Assembly (NCBI GenBank): GCA_035772785.1
Contig: JAOCPU010000007.1
Span: 500,001 to 564,000, forward strand
Length of the DNA: 64,000 nt
From: Phlebiopsis flavidoalba
Taxonomy: Eukaryota > Basidiomycota > Agaricomycetes > Polyporales > Phanerochaetaceae
Reading direction: 5' to 3'
The notes below the pieces were generated by a model. It was not told the DNA's origin. It saw nothing but the letters and a program-made list of their open reading frames with translations, and made no database searches. A program made the translations under genes and the position numbers. This document shows positions 10,143 to 22,900 of this stretch, in pieces. Position 1 is the stretch's first letter. Each line of letters begins with the position of its first letter.

Positions 10143-10704
10143 TATCACGAAACTCTTACTCACCCTGTGTGTGTTGCTAAAGGGAAGAGTGTAAAACACT
10201 AGATAGAGTGCGAGTAACGAAGATATGGGAGAATCTTAACAATGTTGTTAAGCTTGGGGCTTAAGGCCACAAGCATACCTCTTTATATACATGTGAGCCA
10301 GTCTCTAACGATGTCATCGATGAGCTGGCAGTGTGAGTCATGCATGTCGAAGAGTGCCAGCTCAGCGACAGCTAACTAGAGTGACCTGCTGGCGATGTCT
10401 ATTCTACAGCCTGCCCGAGGTAACTATGACGGATCCTTAACTCAGGTCCGTGCTACTCCATTCTTCTACCTCAGTCCATGATATCATACTATCTACCTCA
10501 GTCCATAGACCTCGTTCTAAGTCCCTAGGAACCTAGACTTAAGTACATGTGATGCATCCATTACCCATCCAGACCCTTGGTTGATGCGAATGTTGTGGCG
10601 CAAGCTTTGTGGCACAGGAATGCGCTTAAGTGAGTACTTGAGACTTGGTGTCAAATATGAACGAAAATGAAAGGAAATTGACTAATAGGGTATAATCTGT
10701 GACA
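10143..10704. mobile_element. solo LTR, copy 2
   Basis: A 562-bp copy of the unit at 4340-4893, again starting TATCACGAAAC and ending CTGTGACA. It is flanked by ACAGA at 10138-10142 and 10705-10709. Differences from copy 1 are concentrated at CpG dinucleotides, where copy 2 mostly has TpG or CpA. Copy 2 therefore looks more decayed. No internal coding region is attached. Confidence 0.75.
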
Positions 10705-10709
10705 ACAGA

Positions 10710-13556
10710 ACAGTTTTTGAAGGTGCAGGTTATCAATATGGGAACATTGTCAAAAATTACTGCAAGATTGTCTTTCCTGGTGTGGCTGTGAATAGAAACT
10801 CTTACTATGAGCATTCACAGCTGCAAAAGCAGATCAAGGAGCTTTTGCCCATCTATGGAGTAGCTTTATCCAGGCAAAAATTGCACTGGTGATCTTCAAT
10901 TACTTATTTGCCTATGAATCTCTCATAGCTTTTAAGATGAACAACTCAGATAGCAGCAAGCAGCACCACCAGCATGATACTATTATTCTACAAACCAACC
11001 TCAATCCATCTTTTATGTAAAGTCTATGAAATAACTCTAGCTAACATAACTCCCAAGGGCCTGCAGATAGTTCTAGAGAAGCATGGATTTGATGTCAGAG
11101 AGATGCCTGCATAGTGCAAACTTTGTACCTATTTTTGCCCCTGGAAAAATGTGAGGTACTGCATAGCTTGTCTGCTCAGCAAACAAGGTGATTTTGCAAA
11201 CTAGGTGCCTATGCTCAAAGCATTGATTACTGACCACAGGCCATCTTCACATGTTCCTCTCCAAAATTTCATTGTGAATTGAATTTCATCAAGATATATA
11301 TTTCTTCAATAAATAAACTCACTAATGGCTGTCAATTTGATATTGGAATTAGGTCAAATATTAGTATCCTAAGATAGAAAAGGCACATTTCCAACAAGCA
11401 AAGGAAGTTGCTGTAGAGAAGCTCAATGCATATCCTGTTGAAAATGATTACAATAGTTTATTAACAGGTCCTGGAGATTTATAAATGCATACTGGCTAGA
11501 ATCACAGATGATGTGGCAATATGAGCAGTGCAAACAGCAGGGACAGCACCGTCAGATGTTACAGTGAGCAATGATGCCTATCAAAGTAATGCTAAATAAG
11601 TAATAACTTCTCTATATCTAGTTACCAGCATTCTATACTTGGCATTATTTTGGCCCAAAAATTATGCCCACATGATTTTACCATGGAAAAAACCTTAGAG
11701 AATCATTTTTGGACTCCTTTTAGCTGTCCAAGCACAGTCCCATATTCAGTTTAAGCTCATAAATTCAAAAACTAGCTATATAAAACTTGTTGAGTTTGCT
11801 TTGTCCACAACTGTACATCAAGGGCAATATTAGTATTTTGTCTGCAACTGTATGCTAAAGGCTAATGTTAATATGTACAACTTTTAATTGCAACATAAAA
11901 ATTTAGAAAGTATCTATATACTTTGATCTTTATATATATGTTCAACAAAGTAAATATCTGTCAATGAGAGTTAATATATTTATTTAGAATATTTCATTTT
12001 TTTTCTAGCAGATATTTGCTATAAAATTGATACTAGAATCTGATGGCAAATTAGGAAATGATTCTATTAACCTTGCTTATAATGCCCATGTCAGATTTGC
12101 TGATTGAGTTTAGGCACAGTTTGTGCACTATATTATTATTGAACATTTGCTTGAGTTGTAAGAAATTGTAGGATATGCAAAGTCTCTACAAATATTTCAT
12201 AGGGTATTTAGACAGAATAAAATCTGCAATAAATGCCTTATAAGCTTGCTATTATAGTTTTTCTATCTTTACACCATTAATACAGTGTTTGCACATAAAT
12301 CACAATTGGTCAACTAATTGTTACTTTTCTGACCGAGATAAAATTTGTTTACATAGTATTAGGTAGTAGTCAACCTCAATTACAATATATTATAATAGAA
12401 AGTTTGGCAGAGCTATTAAGAGAACAAAGTGCAGAACTGCAATTTGCAGTTATAATTGTATATAAAATAACTATTAGATTGGCTTGAAAGCATTTTTTCA
12501 ATATTTGCCTGGCAACTGCCTCTTTGGCATAATAATGGGACATGATGCTAATAAACAAAGTTACATATGCTTAGATCCAGATAGAAGCTAAAACAAGCTC
12601 AGATGAGGTTTTATATGATAAAATAACTATAATATTAAATTTTTAAAAAATTATAAATTGCCTAGGTAAGCTATAAAATAGATACTACAAGCAGGTCACT
12701 CCGGCTATAGCAGAAAACTGGCACTCTTTTAATATATATAACTTGTGCTTGCTAGCTTTTTAATAGAATTATAAAGCATAGCTTTTAGGCTCAAAGCTTA
12801 ACTATGTTTGTTGAAATTCTCAGTGTTTTTTGTTATCTACTATTTGCTTTGTGTCTCTTCAGCAATATACACAAATAGATAATGGCTTTGTGGCAAAGTA
12901 TTTAGCTATGATGTTTAACTATTTGTAGCAGGTGTTGTAGAAGCAGTAATATAAAGTTGGGGGCCAGATTTTGTCCAAAAACTATGCTACATGACACAAT
13001 CTGCCAAAGAGACCAATACTAATCATTGAGACCACTGTATACTCATGAACAGTGAGATATGATCAAATTTGTGTCAACTGTGACTTTGGCAAAAAATTCT
13101 TCAAAACTGTGTACACCAAATGTTAGAACTTTTCAAGAAGAATCAGAGATAGGCTAAAATCTTTTTATGCAACAATGTATAGTCTGAAGAGATACAAATT
13201 ATGCATTATATTTACAAATTTTTGCTCTACACAGATGTGGTAATTCTATAGAGAGTGAAAGAGTATTTACTTATTTATGCTTCAGCATTATAAACAAGAT
13301 AACAGAAAAAGTCACAGAAACTATGCTAATTATCAGACTAAATACTGTGTGTAATAGACTAATCTTAATGTCAAGCTGGTTGTCTACTGCCCACTAGTAG
13401 ATAGCTAGATACAGTCAATTAACAGCCAATGAGACACCTCCACCCATTGATACTGTATACACTAGCCTTTACTACAACAAAAGAAATACTTAAAATATCA
13501 AAAAATTAGTAATAGTATGAGAGATGCACTGAACCTTCATGGCCTGAGCAATCAGT
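10710..13556. other. CpG-depleted, AT-rich degenerate region
   Basis: About 2.85 kb of AT-rich sequence in which I counted only three CG dinucleotides (near 11545, 12332 and 12702). The gene DNA that follows at 13557 is CpG-rich, and the change is abrupt. There is no intact frame. The pattern fits long-methylated transposon DNA mutated C to T, or a CpG-directed RIP-like process. A possible transposase trace is listed separately. Confidence 0.7.
13220..13350 (+). pseudogene. possible hAT transposase C-terminal remnant
   Basis: One frame here reads NSIESERVFTYLCFSIINK followed by a T/I/L-rich segment ending LIIRLNT. This loosely resembles the hAT dimerisation domain pattern (SERxFSxxGxxxxKxR...LxxLRxN). 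It sits in CpG-depleted DNA, so the parent sequence would have been altered. There is no catalytic region to support it; chance resemblance is quite possible. Confidence 0.25.
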
Positions 13557-13649
13557 ACGGTAAGCGATGCTTATCCTCGTGTAGCCGAAGACATGAAAAC
13601 GTCGAGGAAGGTTAGAGACTGACGTTTGCCAGCGGCCAGGCAGTCCGAC

Positions 13650-15877
13650 ACGATCCCTGTCCCCACTACACACTCTCCAGAAGCGGCTGCGACGTCGAAC
13701 ACGAAAACCAGTACTTCCTCCCGAACACCGGGCTTGGACGCGTCGCCCCTCTCGCAGTCGAAGAGGACGATGATATCGACGTTATTCGAGAGTCCTACAC
13801 GGATTTACGTCTCCGTTGGGGCGTCGACAACTCCGAGGATGACCCTTATCCCGCACCCGGAGACGCGGGGGAATCAACCAGTCTACCTCCAAATATGATG
13901 AATGACCTCAAGAGCATCAGTGAACTCCGGAGCCGAGGCGAGAACAGGCGGTTTCTTGATGAGATGGGATATCTGTTTGAGGGGCTAGAGCCATCCGGAG
14001 GGTTAGGTGTCCGTCGCGGAAGGTAAGCACATTGTACGTTTTGTTAAGGCATAGCCGTCGTCTTAACTGCTTCTAGCGCGATAGAAATCGTGGACAAGCT
14101 CTGCGAAGAGAGTTTTGCTCGGAGCGCAAGAACGAGCGACTTCCTCTCTAGAGCGTGGGACGTTATGCGAACCGCAGGAGCCGGAGACGGCGATAAAGTA
14201 CGTCCGTCGACGTCTTTGCCGTGACGCTGTAGTCTCATCTGTATGACAGGTCCTCGATACCGTTCTGGTGCTTTAACGCTGCGTTGGCCGCCCGAGACGC
14301 TGCTGCTTTACAAGAGCTCATCGTCAAGCCCGACTTCCTAACCAAGATGTTTGGCTTATTGGGAGCCTTTGACTGTGGAAGCGACCTTTTATGGCTTATT
14401 TCGGTCGGCTGCAGTGACGTAGAGCTCAAACGAGCCGGAGTCTCGCGCAGCGAGAAGACGTTAGTTGCGTACCCGTTGGCTCTATTGCTTTTTCGAGGCT
14501 CATCTGCGTGTAGTTGACGTCTCTTCGTCGAACGATCACCCAGCGGTCTGGCATTTTCCGAGGCTCCGAGATAGTGAGTATTAATCGCTATCTTGTCGCC
14601 GTAACTCAACTAGTCGCTAGATATCTAACCGTCTATTGGTATCGACAACGTTGTCTCGCGTTCCGCCCCTGCGTTATGCAACGTGTCCTATATTCCAGTT
14701 CTCATATCATGCCTCAACGCTGAGCTCAAAGCCGCACCCGACGGATATCTTCATATTCATCAGGTCTTCCTCTGTTCCCTTCCTTGGATCCTTCGACGCA
14801 CTCGGGTATCCCTTCCCTTTCTCACGTCGATAACATTCTCCATCTGCTCAACGCCTATATCCTCGGACAGTGGCGTCCCGGCGAAGAATGATACGCAAAA
14901 CGGCCCTCTCATGGCAGCACATAACATGCAACTACAACAAGCACTAGTTGCTTTATGTGTCGCTGTTGATGCTCTTGGCCGCGAACAGGAAGCCCCCAGC
15001 GCAGGTGTGTCATTGTGGGTTTGCATGTATAAGCCTTCGTCCTGAAAGCTCGAATAGCGTCCAAATGTTTAGAGTCCTCCCTTCGTGTTCTGATCGGTCT
15101 CACTCACAACGACCGCGATTGGTGCGAGAGGGTCTTTGAGAACGATCTCTCGTTACCTCTGATTACTCGTATTATCGCGATCTCGCACAGAGAGCGGGCG
15201 GTACTGTTAGAGGCAGACTGCGAGTACTCCGGCAACGAGGCCACTACTGAAGGAAAGGCAGCTGTTTTGCTCGATCGGCTATGCCTCGCTCTAGGGCTGC
15301 TTACGAATCTGGTCCAGTCTGTCAAAGAAGTGAGGCACATGGTGGCCGAAATAGGTAGAAAACCCGTTGTTACTGGTATAAGCCAGGGCTCACCCTCATC
15401 GTAGATATAAGTCCCCAGTGCCCAGGCAAACGTAGCTGCACCTCGGGCTGCCGATGCGCCACGCGAACGGACGCGGTCACGTTTTTGGCCGGTGTTTACG
15501 CCCAATACTGCAAATCGACACTTGACCTGGACACCGTCGTTCGCGGACACATGGCCATCTTGCTCGGGCTGCTACTACGAAACAACCTCGTGAATCAACG
15601 GCTCGTGTTGGAGGCCCTACCCGGACTGTCGAACAAACACAAGCTTGGTTCACTGATTGACAACGCGAAAGATTTCACCTCGTTCTACACCGATTTCGCC
15701 AGACGTGTTGCGGAGAGTCAAAGCCAGTCACAGGATCGCGAAGAAACAGACGGCGATGATGGCTATGTACCAGGCGGTCCTCCGCCGGCACAGACACAAC
15801 GCGACAACAAGGGCGAGGTCGTGGCCAACGACGTCATCACCTTCCTAGAAGATCTGCAACGGCGTACACATGACTGA
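13650..15877 (+). CDS. WAPL: WAPL-family cohesin release factor (wings apart-like)
   Basis: WAPL proteins bind cohesin with Pds5 and open the ring, removing cohesin from chromatin and affecting heterochromatin. The conserved segments are readable in order: IRESYTDLRLRWGVDNSEDD, then MNDLKSISELRSRGENRRF with LDEMGYLFEGLEPSGG, then IEIVDKLCEESFARSARTSD, ELIVKPDFLTKMFGLL, HVDNILHLLNAYILGQW, DRLCLALGLLTNLVQSV and the C-terminal GHMAILLGLLLRN. Two introns are clear: 14023-14076 and 14198-14249. Frame slips occur near 14270 and between 14480 and 15030. The stop is at 15875-15877. No convincing start or serine-rich N-terminal region is visible; upstream the sequence turns into CpG-depleted repeat DNA within about 100 bp, so the 5' end is uncertain or lost. 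Confidence 0.75.
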
Positions 15878-16364
15878 ATTGATGGCAGAGTACCTCGTCG
15901 CTCCTTCCATGTCTAGTGTGCAATATTCCACGGGAAAGCAGACCAGGTTTGGGTATCATCGGATGTTCGGCGATAGAGGCCGCGAGTGCAGGTGACTGGG
16001 TTTCGATGCGCGACTCGCGCTCACTTTTTTGCTTGTATGGACGTCTTTACCTTCTCCACTGTCACGATACCAAGGCTAATGATCCCCGCATGTGGCTACT
16101 AGAATGGGGCTGCCCCGCCCTGCATGTGCGTCCGAGGCTTCTGAGCGGGCCGGGCGGGATAGCGGTTGATGTTTCTCGTCGCGCTCGATGGCAGGTCTTG
16201 TAGTTACTGGTCACATCGTAATACATCGCAATGAGATGCGGATTTTGCTGGCGTACGCCGCGCGTTGATGCGCACGCAATATCCGGCGAAGCAGCTGAAT
16301 CGCTTATAAGAGAACCGGGAGCCATGGAGTTGGTCATCTACGACCCGAGGTCTCCGTCTACAAG
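15878..16364. other. intergenic spacer between WAPL and GH51 genes
   Basis: Spacer of about 490 bp in tandem orientation. It should hold the WAPL 3' end and the arabinofuranosidase promoter. No clear TATA box or other element was identified. Confidence 0.4.
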
Positions 16365-19300
16365 ATGACTCCTTCCAAGCAATGGGTGCTTGGCTTGCTT
16401 GCGTTTGGGACTCTTGCTTGCTCAGCGGCCACCACCACAGTCTCGGTTAGCGGCACGGCGAGCCATGCTATTCCTACTACGTTGTGTGAGTCGTTTTTTG
16501 TCACGTCTTTCTTTCGTCTCGCTGACAATATGGGTAGTCGGTCAGATGTTTGAGGTATTATTCACTTCTACTCCACCTCGTGCTAGCCTGATATTTGAGC
16601 TTCTCTCACAGGATATCAATGTAAGTCCTCTCGAAAAAACAGAACTTCCCTCAAGCGATAAAACTAATGGTTGTTGTAGCACGTATGTAGACTATCTAAT
16701 TATGTAGCCACGGTGTTGACTAAACGCACGTACAGAGTGGCGATGGTGGTCTGTATGGCGAATGTGAGTCGGATTATCCTCGCGTGTTGTGACCTGCACT
16801 GATGGCCCAGGATCTAGTGTTGCAGAACCGCGCTTTCCAGCAAGTTACGCCAGGTGGTGCCTGCAGATCATACTCGTAATTCTCTCGAAGCTAATCCGCA
16901 AGTAGGGACTTCTGCTGCTCTGAACGCATGGAGCGCTCTCGGAGGTGCTAGCATTGCGGTGGTTGCCGATCCCAAGCCGGTCTCGAACTCCTTGCCGAAC
17001 TCTCTCCAGGTGACGATCCCTGCCGCGGGCTCTTCTGGCTCCCCTTCTTCAGCAACTCGGGATTCTGGGGTATTTAATTCCGTTCGCTAGGAGAAACGTC
17101 TTGCTGAATTGGCTGTCTCGTCAGGTATCAAGGTTGACTCTACCTGGACGTTATAACGCTTCTCTCTACTATCGCTTCCCTACTTCATCGAGCGAGACTA
17201 CTACTCTTGAGGGAACGGTCGCTCTCCATTCGTCTTCAGGGCAAACCCTTGCATCTGCCTCTTCCACCATCCATGGCACCGACACTACCTGGAAGCAGCT
17301 TCAGTTCAGCCTCAAGCCCACTACAACGGCGTCCAACGTCGACAACACCTTTGTTGTCACTGTCAAGCCCTCTAGCACCTCTGCCGCCACAACAGTGAAC
17401 TTCGCCCTTCTTTCGCTCTTCCCGCCGACGTTCAACAACCGACCTAACGGTATGAGACTTGACATCGCTGAGGTACCTCCTTTCATCCAGGTATCATTGA
17501 CCCTACTTGACTATATGTTGCAGGCACTGGTAGAAAATGGGGCCTAAGTTCTTCAGATTCCCTGGTGGCAACAACTTGGTAGGCTACTCGTGAAGTCATC
17601 AGTGTAACATGAGACGATCGTGTTTGTTAACAGGAAGGACAAACCACTGCTACGCGCTGGGCAATGGAATGCGACAGTGGGCTCCCTGCTTGATCGGCCT
17701 GGTCGTGTGGGTGACTGGGGCTACGTCAACACTGAGTATGCACATTTACCTATCTGAGCTCACGCTTTGACTTACGACCGTCATTCTAGTGGTCTTGGTA
17801 TCTTGGAATACCTTCAGTTCTTTGAGGACGCCGGAATGGAGCCTATCATGGCTGTATGGGTCGTGGCTACTCGCTAGGAGGCACCAGCCTCGCGAGAACC
17901 AACTTGCGCCCTACATTCACAAGCGATTAGCCAAGTAAGGCCCATTAGCGAGCGAGCTCACACTTACTGACGTTGCCCTTAAGATCAGGAACGGTTCGTC
18001 ATTTGGCGATTCGTCGAGCACAAAAGAAGGTAAGGTCATCCAGCTTGGGGTTAAAGATGCTTGTTGATCTTTGCTTATCTCAGAGCGCTTTGCGAGCAAT
18101 CCGCGATCGGTCATCCTGCACCATTCACTCTTCATTACGTTGGAGTCGGCAACGAAGTGAGTCGTAAACCAGATATTTTTCAGCCTTCTTAGCCTTAACC
18201 ACCTCAATGTCGTGACAGGACTTCTTTGCAGCCAACAACCACGTACTACCCTACCGCTGGGCGCGAAACTTCGTCGGTAGGCTTGAGTCAGGTGTTCCCA
18301 ATAGGAAAGTTAGAGAAGTACAAAAGGAGGGGCAGCTGAGGATATGTCTGATCAAGTGCGGCATTTATATATTATTTTTTTATTGTTCCTTGATTTGTTA
18401 TTGATTTAAATATCATACTCACATGTTGGACGAAACAAAAAAATGAACTCACCGGTTTCTTCAGACATGTCATTGGGCGACCCCGCCTCACCCGAGGCGA
18501 TCAGCTGAAGGAAATGATTCAGGAAGTCGATGCATTCGAGCCCTTTGTCATCTCTCCTAACACCTCAGCGTACGATGTTCACGAGTTTATCAGACACCAA
18601 GTGCCGAATACCGACATACATACGTCGTCTGCACTTACGCTCACGTCTTACGTCTTACAGGCTGGTTTGCACAGAAACTACCCTTCTATTATGATGGGTT
18701 TCCAGGTATGCACCAATCATTCACACGAGCCCGCGACAATTCTCTACAGATAGGCTCTAACACATTCGATATCGACGCATGCATTAGCTGGAATAGGGGG
18801 GGACCAAGTACTGTTGAGGTAAGGATTTAGAAATCGAGTCATTTCTAGTGCTTTGCACATCGCTTAACAGGGGAGAACGCCCCGCCGAGTATTTCGACCA
18901 ACCCTAACGATCTCTACGGGTCTGCTGCCGACGGTGAGGCTACTGTGGCCCACCATAGTTCCCATGATAATTACCTCTGCGCGACTGCTTTGATCCCGAA
19001 AAATGTCTGATCATGTGTCCAGGTGTCCGCCGGGACGGCGAGGCTGTCATTTCATGACCGGTCTGGCCAGCGCAACAGCGACATTGTGTTTGGCAGATCG
19101 GCTTCATATGCACCTCTACTTCAGGTGCGTACGTCGATACATTTCCGTTATTCCGCAACTCATGGGGGGCGATAATAGCACGTTAAACAGCACGCAATGG
19201 GTGCGTATATACACTCCTGACAATCACAGACATAAATTACTTACAGATCTAGACTCCTAACCTGATCGCATTCCGAGTACGTTTGGTTGATCCACTTCCA

Positions 19301-19902
19301 CTTCAACTCCCATTTTGCTCGCATACTGACAGCTTTTTTTTTTTAGCTCAGGGAAGGTTGTCCGACACTCGACCAAGCTTCTACGTGCAAAAGGTAGCGC
19401 AGAAATTGTGACAGCTATATTATTGGTCTGCTGATGATGTTTCCAGCTATATCGCCCTTACAAACAGGAAGGCGCAATGAAATATCTTCCGAGCACATTC
19501 TGCCCAGTCGCACTGGCACGCTATTCTGGAGTGTTTCTCGCTTGACGGTCCACATGACAAGAAGTAATCATCAAAGGCGCGTCCTTCGTCTTCTTACCCG
19601 CACTCACTTGGGAAAAAGCTAAAAAGTAGGAAACCGGCCGGCTGCTTAATAATTGCCTGAAACAGGTTCCCAACACTGTCAAAGAGTAACCAGTGCCCCG
19701 ATAGTCTTCCAACTGCCATTCAACAACGTCGCAAACGAGTGGCACGGTTGAAACACCTCGTTGGTGCAGAGGCCCGCCAGCAAACACGCCCACTGCACCG
19801 AATGCCATTGTGCCGACCACCAGTACCATCTCCACTGGCAAGACAATCAACTTCACGGCACAACCGTTTAGCGTAAGCGTGATCAGAGTAAAGGCTTCGT
19901 AA
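16365..19902 (+). CDS. secreted GH51 alpha-L-arabinofuranosidase
   Basis: Releases terminal arabinose from arabinoxylan and arabinan outside the cell. The start MTPSKQWVLGLLAFGTLACS is a signal peptide, with cleavage likely after the following Ala. GH51 hallmarks: FNNRPNGMRLDIAE (about 17430), FFRFPGGNNL then WNATVGSLLDRPGRVGDWGY (17560-17720), GLGILEYLQFFEDAGMEPIM (17790-17850), VGVGNE with the acid/base Glu at 18154-18156 right before an intron, DFFAANNHVLPYRW after it (from about 18220), GENA with the presumed nucleophile Glu near 18874 followed by STNPNDLYGSAADG, and RNSDIVFG...ASYAPL near 19070-19120. The C-terminal beta-domain ends NTPTAPNAIVPTTS...VSVIRVKAS at 19902. At least eight short introns are present. 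Frame slips occur, for example near 17860-17930 and 18590-18660. The nucleophile motif is usually GEYA; here it reads GENA, which could be a sequence error. Confidence 0.88.
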
Positions 19903-19996
19903 GATTATGTGGCCGAGTATGTGATTAAGAAAATGGCTACGTCGACTGACATATTATGAACTTTCTTGATACGTCTGAGAGGCGAGATCGGTGAGG

Positions 19997-22900
19997 TCAC
20001 CATGTCGTCTGCGACTCATCCACACCGTCGTCTTCGTCCTCTAAACTCATCGAAGCATTGCTGGATGCGGGCAAGTATGTTCTTAGCTTTGACATCTCGC
20101 CAATCCGTACTCGGCGCAGTGATCAAATGCTAGCGCCACAACAGCGCCACCGACTCTCTTTGAGTTGGTGTGGTTCGGCACTTTGGGATACCTTGCGGAG
20201 AAAATGTGTAAGCAGGATGTTCTCTGCTCTCATCCTGTGAACCGGGATCAGTATTCTCGAGCGTGAGATTACAATATGGGGCTACCTTCGTCCGACGTCT
20301 AGAGCTTGGCCCACAGTGCTGTGTTCTTTGCTTTTCTTTTGGTTGCTAATTCTATGTCCGAGTCCGGCCATCGTGGCCTCATGGATCAAGAGCGTCGAGT
20401 CCGCTCACCCCTCGAACAAGGTTGTCGGAAGGCATAGTATCTGCCGAGAAGCTGCGCCAATCGTTAGCACCACTGAAAAGGGCTGAACACAAACATGCCT
20501 TCGACGTACGTGACGCTCCAGCCGTCGGTATGCTGGAGAAACACGCACCAAAACAGCGTGTCCGGTGTCTCCACGGACACCGCGATGGAGATTGTGCAGA
20601 CCTAAGGCGCGGCACATGTTCTCGTGCGACACACGCGAACTAGTGACTTCGATGAGAATACGTGACGTTGCCTGCAAGAGCGGCTCACCTATCATAATCC
20701 ATCCACGGTTCGTCGAATGTCGTGTTGAACCTGTTTCTGATGTGATGCAATAGCGTCCGACAAAATCGTCACAGTGCCAGTGCCGTCCTCTTTGTCCAGG
20801 CCAAGGTCTTCAAGCTGCTGATACTCCCGAAGATAGAGCAGAATTGAGCGCGTCCCGACTACGTAGACCGGTTCTGATGGGGTGGGTTCAACTACAGCAT
20901 TGTAAGTCAACAGCGCTATTACAGAAAAATGGCAGGCGAGAACCTTTCGTCGCATTGCGAGCAGTTTTAGGCGGCTCCGATGTGGTGATCGCCATGGAGG
21001 GATGTGACTCAAGAAAATACACTTGACGTCTCGAAGAATCTGCCATGCGCCGCTGGATTGGCTCAGGTCGTCACCAAACAAACGGGCTAGCTGCCCCCAT
21101 GTGCCTTCACCGACATCTAACAGAAGGTTGCCTCGCCAGGTATTTGGACGAGGGTGGATGAGACTTTGCGCGCTGTAATAATCAGTTCAGATCCGGGGGT
21201 CAGGGATGTGAAATAGGACTACTAACCATTCCGATATCTGGTAGGGGAGCGAACTTCCGGTTCCCAGAGAGCGTGATCATTATATCATCACCAACCCTCG
21301 GTGCACGGTCTGCCATGATTGCCTTAGCCTCTTTCTGAGCCTTCTCGTAGGCCCGCACGAGTGGGAGAAGAGAGTGTGATAGGTTGGGAAATTGCGGGAC
21401 TAAATTTGTCAAAATCAGCAAGCGCAGGATCCTGTATAGGTGGTCCGAGAGGGCGATGTGGGATGAGTAGGTTGACGGCCATTGGATGAACGTTTCGAGG
21501 TAAACCAGGGATATCTATGTAATTCATGAGCCGTTAGAACGATGCGCACGTGAGCATACTGACCGTGAGAGTGGGTTTGGCTGGCGTCATGTTGTATTGG
21601 GGTACCGGGAACATCTCGTGGTCTAGCTGATTTAACCGAAGTTGATTAAAACCGTTGTGAGTGAATGTCACGGGATCAGCAATATGTTTCGCGGGATGCG
21701 ACGATCATGTGCTAGGATAACTTTATGATGAGTATGCCTTTCTCTTTTGGTTATTGAATAGCAGCAGCACGTGAGCTTCTGGAGGCAAACTTGGCCCATG
21801 AGGGACTTGTAACGGTCCATTCCTCTAATACGTCTCGTCCACACAATATGGAATATCGAGTGTACGACGTACTCTTGGCGATGTTCACGCCTAAGAAACG
21901 GCTGTAAAAAGCCGAGTTCTCGAATGCTGATGCAAGGGAAGGATATGGTCCGGGTTAGTCACGTCAAAAACCATGACCACCTTGCGACGCCATTAGTGTC
22001 TGAGCATACACTTGAAGTGTTTTTCAAGTTACCTTTGGAGTCTCTGGGGGCCCTACACATTCCTCGGCCCGACTGTATGTTCCATGGAGAACCACCCTCG
22101 GAGTTTCTTTACTGTAAAAGTGTCACGGTCTCGCCTTTAGCAAGTTTGCCTCGGAGCGGTCCTCGAGGCACCTTCAGCTCTTCAGCCTTCTTCACATCGA
22201 ACTTGCCTCGAGCCCGCGGGCCTACACAAACATAGGCAAAGACGGTGCTTTCTGTCCTGGCCTGGCGGGTGCCGAAACGTGGGTAGTTTGGCTTTGTTTA
22301 TGTTTCTGACTTCTCAATGCTGTTCGGTGTCGGGAGGGTCAGATTCCACCGTAGAAGGACCTGGCTCCGGCTGGTCTGAAGGTCTTGGAGGCTTTGCCTA
22401 GGCGTTGCTTGCCAGTCAGAGGCTTTTGGTTTACGGAACATGGCATAGACACTTGATTTGCGCCACCGCTGAGCTACCTCTGATACCAAATCCGATGTTT
22501 CAAAAGCTTTCTGAGCGCAAACGAGGAAACTCTAGCGCCTGCTGTCTGTTGGGAGGTGTCGGAGAACCCCGTGGGTCGTCGACAACGCTTCGCTTGGACG
22601 AAGTGTTGGGCGAAGGCGAACGTTTTCCGTTTGGCACTCTCTTGCGCTGGGTCGCCGAGACGTCTCTTGACGGAGGACTCGGGAGAGATGGCTGGAAGTT
22701 GCGGTGTGACACAGGAATGCCGTAGAGTGTGATACATGTTTTCTCGTCCTTATACACAAGGCTGCGTTGAGATGCGCCAACCTAGGGAAGCATGGACTAA
22801 AACTTTCCACAGGGTCTACTTTCTAGCTGCTCTCTAACGTTCACAAATCGGCGTGATGAGCGAGTAGTAGGAAAGTGGCGAAAAACACTTTACCGCCAGA

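Noticed and set aside
4340..10704. Solo LTR copies as the two ends of one large nested retrotransposon
   Set aside because: Each copy has its own complete 5-bp duplication with a different sequence, which excludes a single insertion.
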